Positions 37,356-43,722 of a stretch of 43,722 nt of DNA are shown one piece after another. The stretch's first letter is position 1, and the number at the start of each line of letters is the position of its first letter. A program made the translations under genes and the position numbers. Origin of the DNA: Oscillospiraceae bacterium. GTDB taxonomy: Bacteria > Bacillota_A > Clostridia > Oscillospirales > Oscillospiraceae. The notes under the pieces are model-generated. The model was not told where the DNA came from. It ran no database searches and was given only the letters and a program-made list of their open reading frames with translations. Location of the stretch: assembly GCA_017398105.1 (NCBI GenBank), contig JAFQHF010000049.1:1-43722 (forward strand), written 5' to 3'.

Positions 37356-38693
37356 TTATTTTGTTTCCTGCTTTCTCATCTTATTGCCAATGTAGATCAG
37401 CATCATGCCGCTGACTAGCAGCAAGAGAATCCACAGATGCAAGTGCATGGTATCGCCTGTCTGGGGAATATCGCCGGAAGAAGGCTTATTCTTGAATGTG
37501 ACCTTGACCGTCACATCACCATCGGGCTGCTCGAAGCTGTAGGTTCCGTCGCCGTTATCCTTGATCTTCACAGCCTTGCCGCTCTCATCGGTGACGGTGA
37601 CCTTATCTACAACCTTGCCGTTATTGGGCTTTGCTGTGATGGTCACGGTCTGTCCGGTGACGGGAGTATCATCGCTGATCTCCACCTTGCCGCCAGAAGT
37701 CGTTTCTACCGTAACCTTATGTTCCTCAACAGGATCAGCAGGACTGGTCTCAACCCAACCAACCAGGATAGGAGAAAGCCCCGTTACATAGAACTCAATA
37801 TAATCTTCCCGTTCCGTAACAGCAGGATACTCAACATCACCGGCCTTCTTTCCGAAGGCATCCTTGCTGAACATATGCACCACGTAGTAGTCATGCTTTG
37901 CAGGATCAGTACCTTCGGGAATAGGCAGAGATACCAACAGCTTTCCATCATCGGGGAAATGCTCTTCGTCTGCAACCTGCCAAGAGTTACCTCCATCGGT
38001 ACTGTACATCAGAACCACATCATACATGACGGTATTATCTTTCACGATGCCGCTATTCAAAGTAGTGACCTTTGTTAGAAGCTGGGTTTCAATCTTTTCA
38101 ACGGTGTCATAACCAACATTCTTCAAGTCATCGGAAATATCTTCCGCACCGAAGTCCTTAACTTCCACCTTAGTGTGATGGTCATCTTCGGATTGCTTTT
38201 CGGAAACAGCATAGTAATGGCTTCCATCGGTGGTGAAAGACACCTTGCCGCCAGACACTTCACTGGTCAGAGGTTTATCTTCGCCAGATGTGGTAACGGA
38301 GCTGACAGACAATTCAGAGCCGGATACGGCGATGCTCACCTTTGCGCCGTTGGCGTTGATCCGGTTGCCATCTGCATCCCGGAAGTGGATGTCATAAGCT
38401 GCAACTGCGTCAGCATCCACGCAACCGTCCACCCAAGTCAGAGCTTCGCCCTCCATAGGGATCACCACCAGTGTTACGGCATTGTCCGGGGCGTTGGTGA
38501 CGGCGACGGTGCCGTCCGGGGTGGTGACGGATGCACTACCGTTTTCAATGGGAGCAGTGTATTCGCCGTCAATGTTCTGTTCAGTCTTTGCGTAAACGCC
38601 GATCTCAACAGGATCATCTTCAGCCGCAAATGCCGTAACTGTGCAGGATAGAAGCAGAACCACAGTCAGCAGCAAGGAAGTCAATTTTCTCAT
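37356..38693 (-). CDS. Sortase-type surface protein with IPQTG anchor
   Basis: The 445-residue protein has a signal peptide (residues 1-23, cleavage after AFA), beta-rich repeats, a TKPxNGK-like bacterial repeat domain (about 325-405, TITAKPNNGKVVDKVTV) and a classical wall-sorting signal at the end: IPQTGD, a hydrophobic stretch and the basic tail RKQETK. A sortase would link it to peptidoglycan or to other subunits. No sortase gene is in the window. It is the last gene of the surface operon and overlaps the stop of the preceding gene by one base (TAATG). Ligand unknown. Confidence 0.88.
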   Translation of the reverse strand: MRKLTSLLLTVVLLLSCTVTAFAAEDDPVEIGVYAKTEQNIDGEYTAPIENGSASVTTPDGTVAVTNAPDNAVTLVVIPMEGEALTWVDGCVDADAVAAYDIHFRDADGNRINANGAKVSIAVSGSELSVSSVTTSGEDKPLTSEVSGGKVSFTTDGSHYYAVSEKQSEDDHHTKVEVKDFGAEDISDDLKNVGYDTVEKIETQLLTKVTTLNSGIVKDNTVMYDVVLMYSTDGGNSWQVADEEHFPDDGKLLVSLPIPEGTDPAKHDYYVVHMFSKDAFGKKAGDVEYPAVTEREDYIEFYVTGLSPILVGWVETSPADPVEEHKVTVETTSGGKVEISDDTPVTGQTVTITAKPNNGKVVDKVTVTDESGKAVKIKDNGDGTYSFEQPDGDVTVKVTFKNKPSSGDIPQTGDTMHLHLWILLLLVSGMMLIYIGNKMRKQETK

Positions 38694-39226
38694 TAGGCAG
38701 CACCTCCTATTTGGGTATTCAGAACCACGGAACCTGCACTCAGGTATGTGTCAGGTTCGTAGCCCATGATCTTCAGCTTGATGGGAGTACCGGGGGCAAG
38801 TTCTTTGCCAAGCTCCACATACTGCACATACTCGCCGGGTTTAATCAGTCCGGTTTCGCCCAGAACATTGCCGCTTTCATCATAGATCCGGAGCTTCGTC
38901 CAGGTTTCATTTTCAGCCGGGTTGGTGAAGTACACCAGAGCCTGTCTGCCATCCATCGTCACATTGCCGCAGACGGCGAAGCGGTACGCCATACCCTCCT
39001 GGAAGGGAGCGGAGTAGCCCAATCCCTCCGGCACCTCCGGGGTTCCTTCAACGGCAGAAGCATCAAAGGTAGGGGGGACAAATTCGCCCCGCTCTGCTTC
39101 CTTGGGAGCGAGCAGCGCCACGATCATTATGATAACAGCAACGGCAAATACTGCCGCCAGCACGGTTACCTGTTTATTCTGTTTAGGTTTGTTCTGTTGG
39201 GGTGTTTTCTTTTTTGCTTTGCCCAT
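38693..39226 (-). CDS. Membrane-anchored exported protein, surface operon
   Basis: The 177-residue protein begins with a Lys/Gln/Pro-rich cytoplasmic tail, followed by one transmembrane helix (about residues 20-41) and an outside beta-rich domain: YRFAVCGNVTMDGRQALVYF, WTKLRIYDESGNVLGETGLI, KPGEYVQYVELGKELAPGTP. I do not recognise the family; the outside domain looks like an Ig-like or carbohydrate-binding fold. The position between secreted subunits and the IPQTG protein and its anchor suggest a base or assembly role for the surface structure; this is inference. Confidence 0.7.
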   Translation of the reverse strand: MGKAKKKTPQQNKPKQNKQVTVLAAVFAVAVIIMIVALLAPKEAERGEFVPPTFDASAVEGTPEVPEGLGYSAPFQEGMAYRFAVCGNVTMDGRQALVYFTNPAENETWTKLRIYDESGNVLGETGLIKPGEYVQYVELGKELAPGTPIKLKIMGYEPDTYLSAGSVVLNTQIGGAA

Positions 39227-39261
39227 GGTTACACCTCGTTATTAGGAATCAGATCTCATAT

Positions 39262-39328
39262 TGCGCCGCCGTCAGCCGATGGAGCAATATCAAAGCTGAT
39301 TTCCGGGCGGGGGCTGTTGCCAGCCCCC
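39262..39328 (-). promoter_or_regulatory. Two intercistronic hairpins in the surface operon
   Basis: GGGGGCTG/CAGCCCCC (39309-39328) and a longer imperfect stem ATATTGCGCC/GGAGCAATAT (about 39263-39291) lie between the third paralog and the next gene. They could lower expression of the two downstream genes relative to the small subunits. Confidence 0.5.
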
Positions 39329-39350
39329 AGCCGAAGATCTCTCTATATGG

Positions 39351-39884
39351 TTAGTTGGTTGCCTTTGCGATGGTTACGGTGATGGTACCCAGGGTATCCT
39401 TGTTTTCGGTGATAGCGGCACCGGTAATGCCGAACTCAGCAGTAGCAGAGGGAGCAGCATCGACCTCAGTGCCGACTGCGGTAGCAAGAGTCAGAACATT
39501 GTCATTTGCAGTACCGCTGGACTCGGTGAAGGTTCCGACAACACCGGTAACAGCAGGTGCGAAGCTCAGAGTAGCAGTCACAGCAGCATTGGAGTGGTTT
39601 GTGACGGTAACAGTGCCCTTGTTGGTAGACCATGCGCCTTCGCCATCTTCTGCGTACTTGTGTTCGCCGGGGAGCCATTCACCGGCTGCGCCCTCGGTGT
39701 AGGTGAACTCCATGCCTTCCCATGCCACATCAACGGAAATCTTCTCACCGGCTGCGCCAGCGGTCTTGAAGGTACCCTTAACATTGATGGTAGTATCGCC
39801 ACCCTCGTTGGTTGCGGCAAAAGCGGTAACAGACAGGCTCATGACCATAACCAGAGCCAGAATCAGAGAAATAATCTTCTTCAT
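39351..39884 (-). CDS. Secreted beta-sandwich subunit, paralog 3
   Basis: The 177-residue protein has a signal peptide (MKKIISLILALVMVMSLSVT, cleavage after AFA) and no anchor. The mature part is one beta-rich domain: ISVDVAWEGMEFTYTEGAAG, EHKYAEDGEGAWSTNKG, VTVTNHSNAAVTATLSF, and a C-terminal strand LGTITVTIAKATN. The same pattern is found in the two tandem neighbours and in the large upstream protein. I do not know the family. Its size, lack of Cys, tandem copies and high-expression type ribosome binding site suggest a structural subunit, for example of a surface fibre or layer. Confidence 0.75.
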   Translation of the reverse strand: MKKIISLILALVMVMSLSVTAFAATNEGGDTTINVKGTFKTAGAAGEKISVDVAWEGMEFTYTEGAAGEWLPGEHKYAEDGEGAWSTNKGTVTVTNHSNAAVTATLSFAPAVTGVVGTFTESSGTANDNVLTLATAVGTEVDAAPSATAEFGITGAAITENKDTLGTITVTIAKATN

Positions 39885-39907
39885 AGTCAGTTCTTCCTTT
39901 CAGATAA

Positions 39908-40429
39908 TCAGTTCTGAGCGATGTTGATAACAACGGTACCGACCTGACCGGCATCTTCTGCGGTCATGGTGCCGCCCAGGGTCAGGGTAACAGAGCCGGA
40001 GGGAGCGTTCTCAACGGTGGTATCCACAGCAGAAGCCAGGGTGATTACACCTTCGTTGGAGAAGGTGCCGGTAACGGTTTCAACAGCCTTGTTGTAGGTG
40101 AAGGTTGCCTTGATGCCAACATTGGAGTGGTTGGTGACTTCGATTGCATTGTCGGATGCACTCCATGTGCCGTTGCCCTTTGCGCCGTAGGTATGGGTAG
40201 CGGGGTCCCATTTGCCATCAGCGCCGTCGGTATACTGGAAAGTCATAGCACCCCAGGAAATATCAACAGAAACCACATCATCAGCTGCAGTGCCTGCCTG
40301 GTAAGCAGCGGAGATATTGATGGTTGCGGCTTCGCCCTCGCCGTTGCCGTTATCTTCGGCGGCGAAAGCAGTGACGGACAGGCTCATGACCAGAGCCAGG
40401 GCCAGAATCAGGGAAAGAATCTTTTTCAT
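39908..40429 (-). CDS. Secreted beta-sandwich subunit, paralog 2
   Basis: The 173-residue protein is a tandem paralog of the genes on both sides, with 23 and 29 bp gaps. The signal peptide MKKILSLILALALVMSLSVT is almost identical to paralog 1. The mature domain shows VVSVDISWGAMTFQYTDGAD, HTYGAKGNGTWSASDNAIEV, TNHSNVGIKATFTYNKAVET and ends VGTVVINIAQN. The mature sequences have diverged much more than the signal peptides, as expected for subunits kept for export but varying outside. Confidence 0.75.
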   Translation of the reverse strand: MKKILSLILALALVMSLSVTAFAAEDNGNGEGEAATINISAAYQAGTAADDVVSVDISWGAMTFQYTDGADGKWDPATHTYGAKGNGTWSASDNAIEVTNHSNVGIKATFTYNKAVETVTGTFSNEGVITLASAVDTTVENAPSGSVTLTLGGTMTAEDAGQVGTVVINIAQN

Positions 40430-40458
40430 ATTGATGTTCTCCTTTCGGAAATATTAGA

Positions 40459-40980
40459 TTACTGCTTGGTGATCTTAACAGTGATGGTGCCGACCTTGGT
40501 AGAGGTGGTCACGGTGTTTGCCAGAGTGCCAGCCAGGGTCAGGGTTGCGGTGTCTTTGTCGGCATTGGCATAGGTCAGGCCGTCGCCGGAGTCCAGCAGC
40601 AGCTCAGCCTTGTCGAAGGAGCCGGTGACGGTGTTGTAGACAGTGTCAGCGGTGAATGCCAGCTCAGCCTTGACAGCGATATTGGAGTGGTTGGTGACAG
40701 TGACAGTGTTGCCGGTTGCGGTCCAGGCGGCATTGCTGTTGGTGGTGTACTCATGCTTGGTGGCATCCCACTGCTTGGTGCCGCTAACGGAGTAGGTGAA
40801 GCTCATTGCGCCCCACTCAACGTTCACGGAGATCACATCGGGGGTGGACACACCGTCAGAGTACATGGCGTTGACATCAATGCTGGTGTTCTCGGTGCCG
40901 TCGTTGGTTGCCGCGAAAGCGGTGACGGACAGGCTCATAACCAGAGCCAGAGCCAGGATCAGAGACAGGATCTTTTTCAT
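40459..40980 (-). CDS. Secreted beta-sandwich subunit, paralog 1
   Basis: The 173-residue protein starts with signal peptide MKKILSLILALALVMSLSVT and contains the shared module: VISVNVEWGAMSFTYSVSGT, WDATKHEYTTNSNAAWTA, VTVTNHSNIAVKAELAF, GTITVKITKQ at the end. It is the first of the three tandem copies after the membrane-anchored protein encoded at 41071-41586. The intergenic 90 bp upstream has a TCTCCTTT-complement ribosome binding site; no clear promoter. Confidence 0.75.
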   Translation of the reverse strand: MKKILSLILALALVMSLSVTAFAATNDGTENTSIDVNAMYSDGVSTPDVISVNVEWGAMSFTYSVSGTKQWDATKHEYTTNSNAAWTATGNTVTVTNHSNIAVKAELAFTADTVYNTVTGSFDKAELLLDSGDGLTYANADKDTATLTLAGTLANTVTTSTKVGTITVKITKQ

Positions 40981-41070
40981 TGGTCATTTCTCCTTTGCAT
41001 ATTGTTTTGGAATTACAAATTATGTTCATGCCTTACGGCAGTAAAAAGGGGAATTCCCCCCGGTGGTGGA

Positions 41071-41586
41071 TCATTCCACCACTGTCAGGGAGAGCTGGCC
41101 TTTGGTGTCTACCATGGCCTTTTCGCCGGAGACCGGGTCGTAGGCCCGGATGACCAGTTCTGCGTCATAGCCGCCGACGCTGAGTTTGCCTGCGGCGTAT
41201 TCATCCAGAGTCAGGGTATCTACGCCGTTGCCGGGGCTGATCAGATCGGACTTGGCAACCACCAGATCGTCGATCATAATGAGGATCGCCACATCCTGAT
41301 TGGATGAGCGGGGATTGGCATAAAGCAGGCTGACCGTTCCTTCAGACAGGTCAACGGTTACGTTGACATTGTAAGTAACATTGATGGAGCCGCCGCCCTG
41401 GGGACTTTCCATCTTCTCGCTTTCGTCACCCTCCAGGGGCTTCTGATTGGCTTCCGTTCCCTGGGGCGGGTAGTCCGGGGCGATGGGCTTGCCGCCATCC
41501 CGGAAGAACAGCGCCCACATGGTCACCGCCAAGCACAGCACGATGCCGATGCACAGCACGGGAACCAGCCATTTATTCTTGTTCAT
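41071..41586 (-). CDS. Membrane-anchored protein with exported beta domain, surface operon
   Basis: The 171-residue protein has a short basic N-terminus, one transmembrane helix (residues 7-28), a Pro/Gly/Glu linker and a beta domain (about 68-170; INVTYNVNVTVDLSEGTVSL, LTLDEYAAGKLSVGGYDAEL). The topology mirrors that of the protein encoded at 38693-39226. Family not recognised. It is placed 17 bp after the large surface protein and 90 bp ahead of the tandem subunits. Confidence 0.7.
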   Translation of the reverse strand: MNKNKWLVPVLCIGIVLCLAVTMWALFFRDGGKPIAPDYPPQGTEANQKPLEGDESEKMESPQGGGSINVTYNVNVTVDLSEGTVSLLYANPRSSNQDVAILIMIDDLVVAKSDLISPGNGVDTLTLDEYAAGKLSVGGYDAELVIRAYDPVSGEKAMVDTKGQLSLTVVE

Positions 41587-41603
41587 GTTCTGTTCCTCCT
41601 TTC

Positions 41604-43722
41604 TTACTCTGCAAATTCAACGTCCCAGACGTAACGATAATAAACTGTCAACGAGGACTCAGAAGCAGTATTCTGGTTGTACCAGAAATTCTTTACTCCA
41701 GTTTCTTCATGAATCCACTCACTGTTAGAATCATAGAAATAAATATGAAGGGTATCTCCACCGTAACATGGCGTTCCATAATAATGACGCCAATAGGAAG
41801 CATCAGTATACATACCAGGCAAAGTTTTCCCCCATGGCTCAATATACGTTTTCCATGCCGCTTCGCCAGAAGTCGGGTACCTTGCATCCACGGATGTCAG
41901 CAGCGACAACACAACATCGTCGTTACACTGCCTGCCATTAATCTTTTTAGTCTTATGATTATCGCTTACCAGCACCAGCTTACTATCTGTGACCTCACCG
42001 ACCGTTGCTTCATAAGCCTTGCCATCCTTGGCATAGAAGGTTACGCTGTCACCTGCCGCCCAGCCGGAGCCGCCCAGAGATACGGTGACGGTTCCGATCT
42101 GCTCGCCCACAAATCCGGATTTCTGGGGGTCGCCGCTGACGGTGAGGGTGGTGGTCACCGCTCTGCCCGGGGCCAAAGCCGCCTTTTCTACATCAAACTG
42201 GCCGGTGACTTCGCCCATGGTTCCGGCAAATGTGAAGCGCACAGGAACATTGGCAGCGCCGACATTTTTGACGGTGATCTGCGCCGCACCATCATCCGCC
42301 GTCCAGTTTCCGGTATAGGTATGGGTTTCGGGGTCCCATTCACCGGCGGTGTAGGTAAAGCTCATTTCCGTCCAGGAGATGCTCACGCTTACGGTATTGC
42401 CGTTATGATATGTATCACTTTCGGTGTTGTAATTCACAACACAGCCCTCAAACTTGGGATAAGCATCCATACCAATGTTCTGATACCATACCAGGTCGCC
42501 CTGATCCGTGGAACCGTTCAACAGCCATGCCACCTCGCCGGAGGCAAACTGGTCGGCGGTCTTATAATCGCCGCAAGAGCCGGTGTTTTCGCTTTCTGCC
42601 AGATAGTAGCAGTTGGTCACAGCGGCAGGAAGCGCCGCATTACTTGCTGTCAAGCAATCGTAAGTGGTAAAGCAGTTTGTCAGTGTGCTATCTGCACACT
42701 CTCCGGCGATGCCGCCCGCCTGTGCATGGGTCGTGGTAACAGTGAGATTGCCTGCACTGTACACATTGGTAACGGTACACCGATGCAGCTCACCGGCAAC
42801 GATACCCGCCCGGTAGCCGGTGCCATTCACAGGATCGCTGACCACGGCAGCATCCACGACACCGAAATTCAACAGGGTTGCGTCTTGTGCTCTGCCGAAC
42901 AGGCCCGCTTCACGTCCATCCGTCACGTGGATGCTCAGATTTTTGATTACATGGCACTGTCCGTCGAAGACACCCATATAAGGCACCTTCACATTAGGGC
43001 TGACGGATTCGTTCTGGGTGCCGATGGGAGTCCAGTTCCGGTTTTCCAGATCAATGTCAGCAGTTAACACGGCATTGATGGTATTATTGCCGCCGTTGAC
43101 AAGCTCTGCAAACCAGAAGAGCTTACCTGCATTATCGATTACATAGTATCCGTCCGCGTTTTGCACAGCTTCTTCATACTCACCGCAGGCACAGAAGCCA
43201 TTGGTGTATTTATGCGCAGCAGCAACTGCTTCATTCACATTGGAATATACATATTCCCCCTGTGCCGGACAGCCGATGTTTGCAACCTGATAAACCGTTG
43301 CGCCGCCAAAGACAGGGCAGCCATCCGTTCCAATGGTCTGACCCCAGCCGTTGCCAAGGGCGTAAGCGATCTCGCCGGAGGCGAAACGTTCCGCACTGAC
43401 GCCTGCTTCACAGTTTGTAGTTGTGCCAGCCTCAGAGCTTGCCAGCGCAGAATAATCGGTATAGCAATTTTCCAGTTTGCCGCCCGAATAGTCACCGCTG
43501 ATGCCGCCGAAACGGTTGTTGTAACCGGCAAGGATCATATTGCAGGTATAGCAGTTTTTAACTGTGCCTTTGTTCATGCCGACGATACCGCCGACAACTC
43601 TGCTGGATGCTTTCACAGTAGAGTTGATAACATAACAATCGCTGATGGTACTGTCCGCCAACAACTGACCTGCAATACCGGCTGCACGATGGTCATAATC
43701 GTTATTATCAAAGGTAAGGTTC
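41604..43722 (-). CDS. Large GLUG-repeat surface protein, 5' end beyond the window
   Basis: The minus-strand frame is open to the window edge (705 residues visible) with no start inside; a TTG near 43664 lies within a repeat. The visible N-terminal part is made of GLUG-type repeats (GGIVGMNKGTVKNCYT, RAGIVAGELHRCTVTNVYSA, AGGIAGECADSTLTNCFT), as found in adhesins. Near two thirds it contains a copy of the module of the three small secreted proteins: VSVSISWTEMSFTYTAGEWD then THTYTGNWTADDGAAQITVK. The last 120 residues, rich in Tyr and Trp, end without an anchor. It is probably an adhesin or the tip of the structure built by this operon; that is inference. Confidence 0.8.
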   Translation of the reverse strand, partial: NLTFDNNDYDHRAAGIAGQLLADSTISDCYVINSTVKASSRVVGGIVGMNKGTVKNCYTCNMILAGYNNRFGGISGDYSGGKLENCYTDYSALASSEAGTTTNCEAGVSAERFASGEIAYALGNGWGQTIGTDGCPVFGGATVYQVANIGCPAQGEYVYSNVNEAVAAAHKYTNGFCACGEYEEAVQNADGYYVIDNAGKLFWFAELVNGGNNTINAVLTADIDLENRNWTPIGTQNESVSPNVKVPYMGVFDGQCHVIKNLSIHVTDGREAGLFGRAQDATLLNFGVVDAAVVSDPVNGTGYRAGIVAGELHRCTVTNVYSAGNLTVTTTHAQAGGIAGECADSTLTNCFTTYDCLTASNAALPAAVTNCYYLAESENTGSCGDYKTADQFASGEVAWLLNGSTDQGDLVWYQNIGMDAYPKFEGCVVNYNTESDTYHNGNTVSVSISWTEMSFTYTAGEWDPETHTYTGNWTADDGAAQITVKNVGAANVPVRFTFAGTMGEVTGQFDVEKAALAPGRAVTTTLTVSGDPQKSGFVGEQIGTVTVSLGGSGWAAGDSVTFYAKDGKAYEATVGEVTDSKLVLVSDNHKTKKINGRQCNDDVVLSLLTSVDARYPTSGEAAWKTYIEPWGKTLPGMYTDASYWRHYYGTPCYGGDTLHIYFYDSNSEWIHEETGVKNFWYNQNTASESSLTVYYRYVWDVEFAE

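Noticed and set aside
41709..43067. 452-codon plus-strand open frame
   Set aside because: Antisense of the GLUG-repeat protein.

Overview
The window reads as chromosome of a low-spore or non-spore gut-type Clostridia (Oscillospiraceae / Oscillospirales). The reasons are Firmicutes-type ribosomal protein L27 with a cleaved N-terminal extension next to its protease Prp, a split two-gene transketolase, strong AGGAGG ribosome binding sites, TTGACA/TATAAT promoters, and a zinc-ribbon/SPFH/TPM gene set common in that group. Base composition is moderately GC-rich with GC-biased third positions, which produces very long open frames on the antisense strand of real genes; these are left out. Species-level placement is inference.

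Layout. 1-5.4 kb: an AraC regulator, obgE, and rpmA-prp-rplU (all minus) with an L21-type leader, divergent from an ApbE-type flavin transferase and a NusG domain II protein. 5.4-9.3 kb (plus): two identical tRNA-Val genes with a decayed third tRNA-like remnant, an SGNH hydrolase, a membrane-anchored repeat/LRR protein and RidA. 9.3-17.2 kb (minus): a stand-alone NuoE-like ferredoxin, a cupin, an EcsC protein, split transketolase, an operon of a novel secreted protein + phosphodiester glycosidase + degenerate Lgt-like membrane protein, and a GT4 glycosyltransferase. 17.4-19.2 kb (plus): a cell-wall-binding D,D-carboxypeptidase and a small conserved protein. 19.2-22.7 kb (minus): an HD-domain nucleotidase gene broken by one in-frame stop, and a TrpXYZ-type ABC importer. 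22.9-26.9 kb (plus): SPFH/zinc ribbons, second zinc-ribbon protein, TPM protein and a CDF-like membrane protein. 27-32.8 kb: a tungsten locus (TupABC, a radical SAM protein of the tungsten-oxidoreductase maturase type, MoaE-like and FmdE proteins), with a structured leader ahead of tupA. 32.9-34.9 kb: a MATE exporter and its MarR regulator with two palindromic operators.

From about 35 kb the character changes. A 35.0-35.3 kb AT-rich junction with tandem repeats is followed by collapsed remains of an integrative conjugative element: a ParB N-terminus fused in frame to a VirB4 C-terminus, then a topoisomerase III fragment missing both ends. Beyond this lies a seven-gene minus-strand operon (37.3 kb to the window end) of exported proteins: a GLUG-repeat surface protein running off the window, membrane-anchored proteins, three tandem paralogous secreted subunits, and an IPQTG sortase-type protein. 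The three paralogs share a module with the large protein, and this operon is the best candidate here for an undescribed system. The other standout is tupA, whose tungstate-binding domain appears circularly permuted.

Several short palindromic elements recur between genes: an element at 193-291 and 18861-18917, a TTGACAGTTGA inverted repeat at 2853-2945, and four copies of a GGGCGGGG hairpin. No rRNA, CRISPR array or intact insertion sequence was seen.
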